Shown: positions 9,342 through 19,786 of the stretch, piece by piece
Position numbering within the stretch: the first letter of the stretch is position 1
Layout: each line of letters begins with the position of its first letter
Notes under the pieces: model-generated
Databases searched by the model: none
What the model saw: the letters and a program-made list of their open reading frames with translations, nothing else
What the model was told of the DNA's origin: nothing
Assembly (NCBI GenBank): GCA_965279565.1
Contig: OZ257249.1
Span: 1,178,001 to 1,242,000 of the forward strand
DNA: 64,000 bases
Source of the DNA: Tagaea sp965279565
GTDB taxonomy: Bacteria > Pseudomonadota > Alphaproteobacteria > CACIAM-22H2
Direction of reading: 5' to 3'
Position numbers and translations under genes: made by a program

Positions 9342-12071
9342 ATGTCGATCCGCAATCTGGACAAGCTGCTGGCGCCCAGATCGGTGGCGCTGATCGGCGC
9401 CACGCCGAAGCCCGGATCGGTCGGCGCGGTCCTCGCGCGCAACCTCTTCCATGCCGGGTTCGCGGGCCCGATCCTGCCGGTCAATCCCAAGTACGACGCG
9501 ATCGAGGGCGTGTTCGCGTACCGCGACGTGGCGAGCCTGCCGACGGTGCCGGACCTCGCGGTCGTCTGCACGCCGCCCGAAACGGTGCCCGGCCTGATCG
9601 GCGAGCTGGGCGCGCGCGGCTGCCGCGCGGCCGTCGTCGTCACGGCCGGCTTCGGCGAGCTGGGCGAGGGGCGCGGCAAGGAGCTGGAGCGCGCGATGCT
9701 GGAAGCGGCAAGGCCGCACCTGCTGCGCATCGTCGGGCCGAACTGCCTTGGCGTCATGGTGCCGGGCATCGGCCTCAACGCGACCTTCGCGCATGTCGTT
9801 CCGCCCAAGGGCGATCTCGCCTTCGTCACGCAGTCGGGCGCCATGGCGACCGCCGTCGTCGACTGGGCGATGCCGCGCAAGATCGGCTTCTCGCAGGTCG
9901 TCTCGCTCGGCGACATGACCGACGTGGATTTCGGCGACATGCTCGACTGGCTCGCCAACGACGCCGGCACGCGCGCGATCCTGCTCTATGTCGAGGCCGT
10001 CACCCACGCGCGCAAGTTTATGAGCGCGGCGCGCGCGGCCGCGCGCCTCAAACCCGTCATCGTCATCAAGGCCGGCCGGCATGCCGAGGCGGCCAAGGCG
10101 GCCGCCTCGCACACCGGGGCACTCGCCGGGGCCGACGCGGTCTACGACGCGGCGTTCCGGCGTGCGGGCATGCTGCGCGTCTACGACGTGGACGAACTCT
10201 TCGACGCGGTCGCCACGCTCGCCGCCCCGCCCATCGGCGGCGGCGATCGGCTGGCGATCCTGACCAACGGCGGCGGTCTTGGCGTTCTCGCTACCGACGC
10301 GCTGATGGACGAGTCGGGCCATCTCGCCACGCTCGATGCGGCGACGATGGCGCGGCTCGGCGAGGTGCTGCCGAAGACGTGGTCGAAGGGCAACCCGGTC
10401 GACATCATCGGCGACGCCGACGGGGCACGCTACAAGTCGGCGCTGAAGGTGCTGCTCGCCGCACCGGACGTCGATGCGATCCTGGCGCTCAACTGTCCGA
10501 CCGCCATCGCCTCGTCGGTCGAGGCGGCCGAAGCGGTGGTCGAGGTCGCGAAGGGCGCGCGCCGGCCGATTCTCGCCTCTTGGCTCGGCGGGACCGAGAA
10601 CGCGCTGGCCGCACGCGCGCGCTTCGCCGATGCACGGATCCCCAGCTTCGAGACGCCCGACAAGGCGGTGCGCGGCTTCATGCATCTGGTGCGCTACCGG
10701 CGCGCACAGGAAAACCTGATGGAGGTGCCGGACGCGGCACCTGAGAATCTCGCGCCCGACGCGCCGTCCGCGCGCGCGACGGTGGCGGCGGCCCTCGCGG
10801 CCGGCATCGAATGGCTGCCCGATCCCGACGTGCGCGCCGTGCTGGCGGGCTACGGCTTCACGCTGCCCAAGGGCGAGCTCGTCGCCGACGCGGCCGGGGC
10901 GGCGGCGGCGGCCGCGCGCATCGGCGGGCGCGTGGCGCTGAAAATCGTGTCACCGCAGGTGCTGCACAAATCGGATGTCGGCGGCGTGGCGCTCGATCTC
11001 GACGGGCCGCAGGCGGTGGCGCTGGCGGCCGCCGCGATGGCCGCGCGCGTGCGCGCGAAGATCCCGACGGCAGAGATCCGCGGTTTCCTCGTGCAGGAGA
11101 TGGTGCGCCGGCCCGACGCGCACGAGCTGATCCTGGGAACGAGCGAGGACCGCCAGTTCGGACCCGCGATCCTGTTCGGCCAGGGCGGGACGGCGGTCGA
11201 GGTGATGGCCGACACCGCGATGGCGCTGCCGCCGCTCAACGTGAAACTGGCGCGCGAACTGATCGCGGCGACGCGCGTCTCGCGCCTGCTCAAGGGCTAT
11301 CGCGACCGGCCTGCGGCCAACGTCGCGGCGGTCGAACTCGCCCTCGTGCGGCTTTCGCAGCTCGTCTGCGATCTGGATGCGGTCGCCGAGCTCGACATCA
11401 ATCCGCTGCTGGTCGACGCGAACGAGGCGATCGTGCTCGACGCGCGCATCCGCGTGCGCCGGCCCGCCAGCTTCGTGCATGCGGCACGTCTGGCGATCGA
11501 GCCCTACCCGTCCGATCTCGTCGAGACGATCCTGGTCGACGGGGTGGGGCCCGCGATCCTGCGCCCGATCCGCCCGGAGGACGCGCCGCTGATCGAATCG
11601 CTCGTCGACCGGATGGACGACGAGGACCGCCGCATGCGCTTCTTCGCGCCCGTCAAACAGCTCTCGCATGCACAGCTCGCCCGCCTGACGCAGATCGATT
11701 ACGACCGCGAGATGGCTTTCGTGTGCGAATCAGCCCTGCTCGGTGTCGGGCTGCTCGGCGTCGTGCGCATCGCTGCGGACCCTGACCGTGCGCGGGCCGA
11801 ATACGCGATCGCGCTTAGGTCCGATCTGAAGGGAATCGGCCTCGGCCGGCGGCTCATGATCCGCATTCTCGACTACGCGAAGGCGCGCGGCGTGGGCGAG
11901 GTTTTCGGCGAGATCATGCGCGAAAACCACAAGATGATCGATCTGTGCCGCTCCCTCGGCTTCCGGATCGCGGCCTCGCCCGAGGCGCCCGAACTGGTCC
12001 ATGCGAGCCTGATACCGGCAGACTGGGTCGGGGGGGCCGGCGCACTGGAATTGCCCGCAAATCCGGGCTAG
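9342..12071 (+). CDS. ADP-forming acyl-CoA synthetase / GNAT acetyltransferase fusion (Pat/PatZ-like)
   Basis: The 909-residue protein has the Pat architecture. A CoA-binding Rossmann domain comes first (about 1-130, with PRSVALIGATPKPGSVG). The CoA-ligase region follows, with the phosphohistidine segment AASHTGALAG near residue 256. Next is an ATP-grasp subdomain (about 470-690, with GGRVALKIVSPQVLHKSDVGG), and last a GNAT acetyltransferase domain (about 740-909, with IGLGRRLMIRILDYA). Family members acetylate lysines of metabolic enzymes such as acetyl-CoA synthetase, while the synthetase part often keeps only a regulatory role. Retention of the histidine suggests ligase activity is possible here. 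It stands alone between divergent GT9 and the NMO gene. Confidence 0.9.
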   Translation: MSIRNLDKLLAPRSVALIGATPKPGSVGAVLARNLFHAGFAGPILPVNPKYDAIEGVFAYRDVASLPTVPDLAVVCTPPETVPGLIGELGARGCRAAVVVTAGFGELGEGRGKELERAMLEAARPHLLRIVGPNCLGVMVPGIGLNATFAHVVPPKGDLAFVTQSGAMATAVVDWAMPRKIGFSQVVSLGDMTDVDFGDMLDWLANDAGTRAILLYVEAVTHARKFMSAARAAARLKPVIVIKAGRHAEAAKAAASHTGALAGADAVYDAAFRRAGMLRVYDVDELFDAVATLAAPPIGGGDRLAILTNGGGLGVLATDALMDESGHLATLDAATMARLGEVLPKTWSKGNPVDIIGDADGARYKSALKVLLAAPDVDAILALNCPTAIASSVEAAEAVVEVAKGARRPILASWLGGTENALAARARFADARIPSFETPDKAVRGFMHLVRYRRAQENLMEVPDAAPENLAPDAPSARATVAAALAAGIEWLPDPDVRAVLAGYGFTLPKGELVADAAGAAAAAARIGGRVALKIVSPQVLHKSDVGGVALDLDGPQAVALAAAAMAARVRAKIPTAEIRGFLVQEMVRRPDAHELILGTSEDRQFGPAILFGQGGTAVEVMADTAMALPPLNVKLARELIAATRVSRLLKGYRDRPAANVAAVELALVRLSQLVCDLDAVAELDINPLLVDANEAIVLDARIRVRRPASFVHAARLAIEPYPSDLVETILVDGVGPAILRPIRPEDAPLIESLVDRMDDEDRRMRFFAPVKQLSHAQLARLTQIDYDREMAFVCESALLGVGLLGVVRIAADPDRARAEYAIALRSDLKGIGLGRRLMIRILDYAKARGVGEVFGEIMRENHKMIDLCRSLGFRIAASPEAPELVHASLIPADWVGGAGALELPANPG

Positions 12072-12074
12072 TCA

Positions 12075-12103
12075 GGGGGCTCGCAAGCCGCTTGCGCGCC
12101 CCC
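12075..12103 (+). terminator. Strong hairpin after the acyl-CoA synthetase/GNAT gene
   Basis: The hairpin is GGGGGC-T-CGCAAG, loop CCG, CTTGCG-C-GCCCCC: a 12-bp stem with one mismatch, beginning four bases after the TAG stop. No uridine run follows, so it may be a Rho-assisted or 3'-stabilising structure rather than a textbook intrinsic terminator. Confidence 0.45.
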
Positions 12104-12185
12104 GCGCGCTCCCTATATCTATCCCTGTGTTGCGAACGGCCGGAGCTGGTCGTCCCCCGAGGCCCCTACGGACGGAACCGCGAAC

Positions 12186-13583
<1,398 letters not shown>

Positions 13584-13584
13584 A

Positions 13585-14580
13585 CTAGCCCGGTTCGGCG
13601 TCGAGACGCGCGCGATCCAGCGCGCGCAGCCCGTTCGCCCGCATCACCGAACGCACGTCGCGTACGTAGTCCATCCGGCGCTCGGAATAGCGCTGCAGGT
13701 GCTGGGCAAGCGCGTGCCCGTCCACCGGCTTTCCTTCGGCGAGTGCGCGTTCGCGCGCGCGGCGGAACTCGGCATAGGCGCGGTGCGTGTTGAGGTTGAG
13801 CGCATAGGCCGCGACCGCACCGGGCAGGTCGTCGAACTTCCGCACGCGGCCGTCGTCGTCCTCGTTGCGATAGGCCATCTGGCCGAACAGCGCGTGGCCG
13901 GCCTGGGCGGGACGGCTGGTTCCCCAGCCGGTCTCGAGGGCGGCCTGCGCCAGTGCGAGCGAGACCGGTACCGCGTCGACCTTGCGCAGCGTGTCGCGCA
14001 CGCGGTCGGTATCCACGTCGTAGCGTTCCGCGACCTCGTCGAGGAAGACCAGATCGGCGTAGGACGGCATGGTGCCCTGTGCGCGGTCGGCGAAGATGCT
14101 TTCGAGTCGGGCGCGGTCGGCGAGGATGCGCTCGTTCTCCAGCAGCAGCAGCGGCAGCAGCGACTTGATGAACACCGCCTTGCGCATGTCGGTCGATTCG
14201 AGGCTGGCGAGGTCGCGCGGCAGGCGCTCGACGACCATGCGCGGGACCGCGTCGCTGCCGCGCTTGGCGTCCTCGAGCAGGTAGCCGCGCTCGACGAACA
14301 GCGCGTAGAGCTCGCCCGCCGCGGCGAGGCTGACACGCGTGACGTTTTCGACCGCCTCGGGCACGAGGGCGATTTCCGGCTCGAGCAGCTCGATCGGGCC
14401 GCGCCACGCCTCGACCAGACGCTGGGCGCGCTCCGGCGTGCCGATCGCGACGGCGAGCGGCAGTGCTGCGGCAAAGGCGAGGCCGGCGAACAGGACGCGG
14501 ACGGTCCGGCTTTTCGGCGCGATGTCGGGCGAATCGACGGCAACGCCGTCTGTCGCCGCGTAGCGGGCGGTTTCGATCAT
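13585..14580 (-). CDS. Bax-like glucosaminidase-domain protein, membrane anchored
   Basis: The 331-residue protein has one N-terminal membrane helix (about 26-47). A helical middle follows, with ESTDMRKAVFIKSLLPLLLLENERIL, and a C-terminal glucosaminidase domain carries SLALAQAALETGWGTSRPAQAGHALFGQ. The glutamate in ALETGWG is the likely general acid, and the SRPAQAGHALFGQ segment fits the N-acetylglucosaminidase fold. It resembles E. coli Bax, a periplasmic putative peptidoglycan hydrolase. Cleavage of GlcNAc-MurNAc linkages is inferred from the family. The frame is open upstream; the ATG at 14580 gives the membrane anchor at a sensible position. Confidence 0.85.
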   Translation of the reverse strand: MIETARYAATDGVAVDSPDIAPKSRTVRVLFAGLAFAAALPLAVAIGTPERAQRLVEAWRGPIELLEPEIALVPEAVENVTRVSLAAAGELYALFVERGYLLEDAKRGSDAVPRMVVERLPRDLASLESTDMRKAVFIKSLLPLLLLENERILADRARLESIFADRAQGTMPSYADLVFLDEVAERYDVDTDRVRDTLRKVDAVPVSLALAQAALETGWGTSRPAQAGHALFGQMAYRNEDDDGRVRKFDDLPGAVAAYALNLNTHRAYAEFRRARERALAEGKPVDGHALAQHLQRYSERRMDYVRDVRSVMRANGLRALDRARLDAEPG

Positions 14581-14615
14581 CTCGGAATTTGCGGAATCGG
14601 GTGGCGAGGGCGCCC

Positions 14616-15173
14616 TCAGGCGACCGCGCGGACCTCGACGATTTCGGGGATGTAGTGCCGGAGCATGTTCTCGATCCCCATCTTCAGGGTCGCGGTCGAG
14701 GACGGGCAGCCGGAGCACGAGCCCTGCATGTGCAGGTAGACGATGCCGTCCTCGTACTTCTGGAACAGGATGTCGCCGCCGTCCTGGGCCACGGCGGGCC
14801 GGACGCGGGTGTCGAGCAGCTCGATGATCTGCTGGACCAGCTCGCCGTCGCCCTCGGCCGCCTCGCCGTGGGCGGTCTCGCCGCCCTCGGACAGGGCCGC
14901 GGCACCCGACGTGAAATGCTCCATGATCGCGCCGAGCAGGGCCGGCTTCATCAGGTGCCAGTCCTTGTCGTCGAGCTTGGTCACGGTGACGAAATCCTGG
15001 CCCAGGAACACGCCCGTCACGCCGTCGACGCCGAACAGCTTGGCGGCCAGCGGAGAGCGTGCCGAGGCCTCGTCGGCCGACTTGAAATCCGCCGAACCGG
15101 CCGACAAGACCTCGCGGCCGGGTAGGAATTTCAGGGTCGCCGGATTGGGCGTGGTCTCGGTCTGGATGAACAT
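14616..15173 (-). CDS. NifU-domain Fe-S cluster scaffold/carrier (NfuA-like)
   Basis: The 185-residue protein has the alphaproteobacterial Nfu layout. The N-terminal Nfu_N domain (about 1-87) starts MFIQTETTPNPATLKFLPG. The C-terminal NifU domain (about 108-180) has the RPAVAQDGGDI segment and the CSGC motif with cysteines at 153 and 156, which bind a [4Fe-4S] cluster at the dimer interface. It delivers clusters to apo-enzymes in the cytosol. The gene is upstream of the glucosaminidase in the same direction (35 bp gap) and divergent from a cyclase gene. Confidence 0.95.
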   Translation of the reverse strand: MFIQTETTPNPATLKFLPGREVLSAGSADFKSADEASARSPLAAKLFGVDGVTGVFLGQDFVTVTKLDDKDWHLMKPALLGAIMEHFTSGAAALSEGGETAHGEAAEGDGELVQQIIELLDTRVRPAVAQDGGDILFQKYEDGIVYLHMQGSCSGCPSSTATLKMGIENMLRHYIPEIVEVRAVA

Positions 15174-15299
15174 TTGCGTATACTCCCGTGACTGGCAGCG
15201 ATGGCGCTGCAGGCGGTCCGTGCGGTAGGGTCGAAATGGGCCGAAAGCGCCGGACTGTCAAGGCCGAGTCTGCAACATATTGAAATATAAGAGGTCTCA

Positions 15300-16589
15300 T
15301 TGAACGACCGTTCTTCGCAAGTGCAGCAAAATCGGCCCGCCGGCATCCATGGACGCCGCCGCTACAAGCGCCCGGAACCGGCCCGCCCGAAGAACGCGTC
15401 GCTCGCCTCGATCAAGGAATGGCTGCGCGGACCGGCCCATGCGGTCGGAAGCCCGATCAAGCTTGTCGACGGGCTGTGCTGGCGGATGGCCGCGGCCGGC
15501 CTGCCGATCGACCGGGCCGGGATCACGGTCGCCCTGCTGCATCCCCAGTTCTCCGGCTACGGTATCCGCTGGTGGCGAGACATTGGCGAATCGGAAGAAG
15601 CGCTGGTCGAGCACGAGGTGACCCGCAGCGAGGTCTACCGCGCCAGCCCCTTCCCGGCGGTGGTCGAGCGCGGCGAGACGGTCCGCGTGCGCATCGAGCC
15701 GCGCGCCAACGCCTATCCCTATCCGGTCATCGCCGACCTCGCCGCGCAGGGCTACACGGATTACATCGTCCAGCCCGTCCGCCTGCAGGGCTTCGCCCCG
15801 ACCGAAGACAGCCGGCGCTTCCAGGCCTGCAACTGGGCGACCAAGAAGGAAGGCGGCTTCACCGACGCCGACATCGCTGCGCTGGGCGCGATCGCGCACG
15901 AGTTCGCGGGCCCGCTCGCCCTCGTCACCGAGCGGCGCATCTCGCGCGACCTGCTGTCGCTCTATCTGGGCCGGTCGACGGGGCCGCGCGTGCTGTCGGG
16001 CGAGATCCGCCGCGGATCGGGCGAGGCGATCCGCGCCGCGATCCTGACGACCGACATGCGCGGATTCACCGCACTCAACGACCGGCTGCCGGCCGCCCGG
16101 GTCATCGAGCTGCTGAACGCATGGTTCGAGCGCCAGGTCGCCGCCGTCCACGCGCATGGCGGCGAAGTGCTGAAATTCGTCGGCGACGGCATGCTGGCGA
16201 TCTTCCCGATCGCCGATGTCGAGTTCGCGCGCATGTCGGCGCGAAACGCGCTGGCCGCGGCGCGCGACGCGCTGGTCGCCGCGCGCGCGATGGCGGCCGA
16301 TCCGGAATTCGCCGACGCCCTGCCGCTCGCCGCCGTCGCGGCCCTGCACACGGGCGAGGTCTTCCACGGGAACATCGGCGCGCCCGACCGGCTCGACTTC
16401 ACGGCCATCGGCACGTCGGTCAATGTCGTGTCGCGCCTCGAAGGCCTCGCCAAGGCGCTGGGCAAGGAACTGATCGTCTCGGCCGCGTTCGCGGAAATCT
16501 GCCCCGAGCCGCTCGTCTCGCTCGGGCGCCACGCGCTGCGCGGCGTGGCCGAGCCGGTCGAGGCGTTCACCTGTCCGGTCGTCAAATAG
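15300..16589 (+). CDS. Class III adenylate/guanylate cyclase with N-terminal sensory-like domain
   Basis: The 429-residue protein has a basic N-terminus, a roughly 200-residue GAF-like N-terminal domain without clear membrane helices, and a C-terminal class III cyclase domain. Metal-binding aspartates are in TTDMRGFT (D252) and VGDGMLAIF (D296). LKF and LDFTAIG carry the Lys/Asp pair that selects adenine, and VNVVSRLE supplies the transition-state Asn and Arg. All catalytic positions are present, so cAMP synthesis is likely. A TTG start with an upstream AGAGG box is used. It is a paralogue, with the same architecture, of the gene at 45251. Signal and effector are unknown. Confidence 0.88.
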   Translation: MNDRSSQVQQNRPAGIHGRRRYKRPEPARPKNASLASIKEWLRGPAHAVGSPIKLVDGLCWRMAAAGLPIDRAGITVALLHPQFSGYGIRWWRDIGESEEALVEHEVTRSEVYRASPFPAVVERGETVRVRIEPRANAYPYPVIADLAAQGYTDYIVQPVRLQGFAPTEDSRRFQACNWATKKEGGFTDADIAALGAIAHEFAGPLALVTERRISRDLLSLYLGRSTGPRVLSGEIRRGSGEAIRAAILTTDMRGFTALNDRLPAARVIELLNAWFERQVAAVHAHGGEVLKFVGDGMLAIFPIADVEFARMSARNALAAARDALVAARAMAADPEFADALPLAAVAALHTGEVFHGNIGAPDRLDFTAIGTSVNVVSRLEGLAKALGKELIVSAAFAEICPEPLVSLGRHALRGVAEPVEAFTCPVVK

Positions 16590-16598
16590 GCGGGGGCG

Positions 16599-17081
16599 TC
16601 AGGTAATCGCATCGACTTCCTCGTCGGCGAGGCTTCCCGGAACGATCGTCAGCGGTACGCGCAGCTTGCTCGCGTACTTGCCGGTCAGCGCCGTGATCAG
16701 CGGCCCCGGCCCCTTCGACGTGGTGCTGGCACCGAGCACCAGGATCGAGATCGTCGGCTCCTCGTCGAGCAGCTTCAGCAGTTCGTCGCGCGCGTCGCCT
16801 TCGCGCACGTGCAGCATCGGCATCTGGCCCGATTGCTCGCGCACCAGGCTCGACAGTTCCTGGAGCTTCGATTCGGCTTCCTGCCGGCGCTCCTCGCGCA
16901 TCAGCTCGCCCACGCCGACCCATTCCGACGCCTCGGCGGGTTCTGTCACGTAGAGCATCGCCACGCGCCCGCCGGAATGGCGCGCGCGCCGGCATGCGTA
17001 GCGGAGCGCCACCTTGAGCTCGGGTGTCTGGTCGACGACCACGAGGAAAACGCGCTGTGTCTGCTGCTGTCGGGTCGGCAT
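16599..17081 (-). CDS. Universal stress protein (UspA family)
   Basis: The 160-residue protein has the Usp fold pattern: FLVVVDQTPELKVALRYACRRA at the start, VAMLYVTEP in strand 2, and a C-terminal SILVLGAST stretch. The usual ATP-binding G-x2-G-x9-G-S/T loop is altered (GASTTSKGPGPLITALTGK), so nucleotide binding is uncertain. It is the last gene of a minus-strand cluster with a TIGR02186 protein and two TauE/SafE transporters, 20 bp downstream of the former. The association suggests a role tied to that transport unit. Confidence 0.88.
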   Translation of the reverse strand: MPTRQQQTQRVFLVVVDQTPELKVALRYACRRARHSGGRVAMLYVTEPAEASEWVGVGELMREERRQEAESKLQELSSLVREQSGQMPMLHVREGDARDELLKLLDEEPTISILVLGASTTSKGPGPLITALTGKYASKLRVPLTIVPGSLADEEVDAIT

Positions 17082-17101
17082 GGCTTGTCTCCCGCTTCCA
17101 G

Positions 17102-17833
17102 CTATTTCCTGAAGATGGCGCCGGCTGCCCAGCCGGCCGATACGGCGAGAAGGATCGCGAGCAGGCCGTAGATGGCCGCCCACTCGTGTGCGAAATCGTA
17201 GACGTCGGCTCCGAAGCCGACCTTGCTGACGAACATCGGCGTGGTCTGCGCCGCGATGACCTGGCCGCCCCGGATCAGAAGGACCTCGACCGAATAGTTG
17301 CCGGTCGGCACGTTGGCCGGGAACAGGATGCGCGTGCGGAACAGGCGCGGACCAAGGAAGCTGACGCGGCCGACCTCCGGCTCGTAGAGCTTCTGCGCCT
17401 CCTTGTTGCGCACGAGGCCGGCGCGGAACGCGGCCGTCTCCTCGGAATTGAGCTCGCGCTGCGGCTGCAGGCGCAGGAACTCGACGCCGATCTGGTGGCG
17501 CTGGCGCAGTGCCGTGGGTACGAAATCGGCAAGCGGCTTGGACGACGCGATGCGGTAGAAGGCCGGCACGCCGGCGAAACGAAGCTCGTCGCGGTTGATC
17601 CAGATGCCCGCGACGCGCGCCTTGCGGCGCACCGACGCCTCGCCTTCCGGTCCGCGCACGACGACCACGACGTCGCCTTCGCCCTCGGTCGCGCCGAACA
17701 GCAGAAGCTCGGTGCCCGAGAAGCCCGTCGTGATCGCGATCAGGTGGCTCGACAGGTCGGCGATCAGTGCCTGCGCGCGCACTGGCGTCGCGGCGACGAG
17801 GAAGACGAGGGCGAGGAGCAGCGCGCGGATCAC
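17102..17833 (-). CDS. TIGR02186 family (Alph_Pro_TM) membrane protein
   Basis: The 243-residue protein has a cleavable signal peptide ending ATPVRA-Q (about 1-20), an extracytoplasmic domain, and one C-terminal membrane helix (about 218-238). Features of the family include LSSHLIAITTGFSGTELLLFGA, VVVVVRGPEG and PTGNYSVEVLLIRGG. This uncharacterised family is largely alphaproteobacterial and is found beside TauE/SafE genes, as here. Its stop side faces the stress protein gene, and its start overlaps the end of the adjacent transporter gene by 4 bp, so translation is probably coupled. Confidence 0.9.
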   Translation of the reverse strand: MIRALLLALVFLVAATPVRAQALIADLSSHLIAITTGFSGTELLLFGATEGEGDVVVVVRGPEGEASVRRKARVAGIWINRDELRFAGVPAFYRIASSKPLADFVPTALRQRHQIGVEFLRLQPQRELNSEETAAFRAGLVRNKEAQKLYEPEVGRVSFLGPRLFRTRILFPANVPTGNYSVEVLLIRGGQVIAAQTTPMFVSKVGFGADVYDFAHEWAAIYGLLAILLAVSAGWAAGAIFRK

Positions 17834-18768
17834 GGCCTATCGTCCTTCGCGGGTTCGTTCAGGTCGAGACGGATCGAATAGAGGTCGGCTGGCTGGCGCA
17901 CGAGGCCGGCCCCGAGGCCGATCGCGACGGCTAGCACGAGCAGGGCCAGCAGCACGCGCAGGCGTGTCGCATCCAGTTTCGCGCCCAGGCGCGCGCCGAA
18001 CGGGGCGGCAACGACGCCGCCGACGATCAGCAGGGACGCGAGCACGATGTCGACCGTCTGGTGCGAGACCGCCTGCAGGAACGTGACGTTCCCCGACACG
18101 AACAGGATCTGGAACAGCGACGTGCCGACGACCGTCGTGGTCGGCATCGCCAGCAGGTAGATCATCGCCGGTACCAGCAGGAAGCCGCCGCCCACGCCCA
18201 TCAGGCCGGTCAGCACGCCGACGACGAAGCCGAGCAGGATGGGCGTGAGCACGCTCGTCTCGACGCCCGAACGCGGAAAGGACATGCGCCAGGGCAGGCC
18301 GGCGCCGATCGCGGTGCGCGCCGCACCGGCCTGTCGCACGCCCGACATCATCGCGCGCACGCTTTCGGCCAGCATCATGGCGCCGACCGAGCCGAGCAGG
18401 ACCACATACGACAGCGCCACGACGAGATCGATCTGCCCCATGGCGCTGAGAATGCCGAAGACCTTGACGCTCGCCGCGGAGCCAGCAAGCCCGCCCGCCA
18501 GCAACAGCAGGCCCATCCGCACGTCGAGCGTGCCGCGCCGCCAGTGCGCGATGGCGCCCGCCGCCGACGAAGCGACGACGGTGTTGGCGCCAGTTGCCGC
18601 GGCGACGGCCGGCGGCACGCCGAGGAAGATCAGCAGCGGCGTGATCAGAAATCCCCCGCCCACGCCGAACATGCCGGACAGCAGGCCCACGCCGCTGCCG
18701 ATGCCGGCAAGCAGCAGCCCGTCGATCGCGGTCTCGGCCATCGGCAGATAGACGGGCAACAGTTCCAT
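17830..18768 (-). CDS. TauE/SafE (TSUP) family transporter, copy 2
   Basis: The 312-residue protein has about eight to nine membrane helices in two homologous halves. Each half carries the family glycine-rich motif: GLLSGMFGVGGGFLITPLLIFLGVPP in the first and GVLTGLMGVGGGFLLVPAMIYLLAMP in the second. TSUP proteins export sulfite, sulfoacetate or related organosulfur anions; the substrate here is unknown. The ATG at 18768 lies 1 bp from the stop of the paralogous gene upstream. The tandem pair is clearly homologous over the whole length. Confidence 0.92.
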   Translation of the reverse strand: MELLPVYLPMAETAIDGLLLAGIGSGVGLLSGMFGVGGGFLITPLLIFLGVPPAVAAATGANTVVASSAAGAIAHWRRGTLDVRMGLLLLAGGLAGSAASVKVFGILSAMGQIDLVVALSYVVLLGSVGAMMLAESVRAMMSGVRQAGAARTAIGAGLPWRMSFPRSGVETSVLTPILLGFVVGVLTGLMGVGGGFLLVPAMIYLLAMPTTTVVGTSLFQILFVSGNVTFLQAVSHQTVDIVLASLLIVGGVVAAPFGARLGAKLDATRLRVLLALLVLAVAIGLGAGLVRQPADLYSIRLDLNEPAKDDRP

Positions 18769-18769
18769 G

Positions 18770-19711
18770 TCAGTGCCCTCCGCCCGCGCGCGTGGCGGTC
18801 GAGTAGAGATCGTCCGGCGTGACGACAAGGTCGAACAGCAGCTTCGTCGCCACGCCGAGCACGAGCACGGCGAGCAGGCCGCGGAGCTGCTCGCCGCGCA
18901 GCTTTGCACCGGCGCGCGCGCCGAACTGCGCGCCGATCACGCCGCCCACGAGCAGCAGCAGCGCGAGGAAGATGTCGACCGTGAAATTCTGCCAGGCCTG
19001 CAGGAACGTGACGTTGGCCGTGACGAAGACGATCTGGAACAGCGACGTGCCGATGACGACCGACGTGGGCATGCCCAGCAGGTAGATCATCGCCGGCACC
19101 ATGATGAAGCCGCCACCCACGCCCATCATGGCCGACAGCACGCCGACGACCGCGCCGATCGTGAAAGGCGCGATCGCGCTGATGTAGAGCTTGGAGCGCG
19201 GGAAACGCATCTTGAAGGGCAGGCCGTGGAGCCACGTGTGCGCGTGTAGGCGTGTCAGGATCGGCCCGCCGCCGGCGCGGGCGCGCTGGGCGCTGGTGTG
19301 CGCCGTGCGCAGCGATTCGACCAGCATCAGCGTGCCGATCGCACCGAGCACGATCACGAAGGCGAGGGAGATGACCAGATCGATCTGGCCGAGACCCTGC
19401 AGGAACTTGAAGATCTGCACGCCGACCGTCGAGCCGAAAAGGCCGCCGACGAGCAGCACGCCGCCCATGCGGAAATCGACGTTGCCCCGGCGCATGTGCG
19501 CGATGACGCCCGAGACCGACGCGGCGACGATCTGTGCCGCTTCCGAGCCGACCGCGACCGTCGCGGGCACGCCGATGAAGATCAGCAGCGGGGTCATCAG
19601 GAAGCCGCCGCCCACGCCGAACAGGCCCGAGAGGAAGCCGACCCCGCTTCCCAGCAGCAGCAACAGGAAAATATCGACCGATATCTCGGCAATCGGCAGG
19701 TAAATGAGCAC
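18770..19711 (-). CDS. TauE/SafE (TSUP) family transporter, copy 1
   Basis: The 313-residue protein is a paralogue of the next gene, with FLSGLFGVGGGFLMTPLLIFIGVPA and GVLSAMMGVGGGFIMVPAMIYLLGMP marking the two halves. A GTG start at 19711 gives the short MLIYLPIAEISVDIF opening that matches the LLPVYLPMAETAIDG opening of its partner. A roughly 20-residue loop between the halves (with LTRLHAHTWLHG) distinguishes it from copy 2. It is the first gene of the four-gene unit transporter-transporter-TIGR02186-stress protein. Confidence 0.92.
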   Translation of the reverse strand: MLIYLPIAEISVDIFLLLLLGSGVGFLSGLFGVGGGFLMTPLLIFIGVPATVAVGSEAAQIVAASVSGVIAHMRRGNVDFRMGGVLLVGGLFGSTVGVQIFKFLQGLGQIDLVISLAFVIVLGAIGTLMLVESLRTAHTSAQRARAGGGPILTRLHAHTWLHGLPFKMRFPRSKLYISAIAPFTIGAVVGVLSAMMGVGGGFIMVPAMIYLLGMPTSVVIGTSLFQIVFVTANVTFLQAWQNFTVDIFLALLLLVGGVIGAQFGARAGAKLRGEQLRGLLAVLVLGVATKLLFDLVVTPDDLYSTATRAGGGH

Positions 19712-19786
19712 GAGACCGCAAGCGCCTCCGGACAGTCCCGGAAGAATGCGCCCGTGCCCCCCGCCGGGGCAAGCGGTTCCGGCCCG

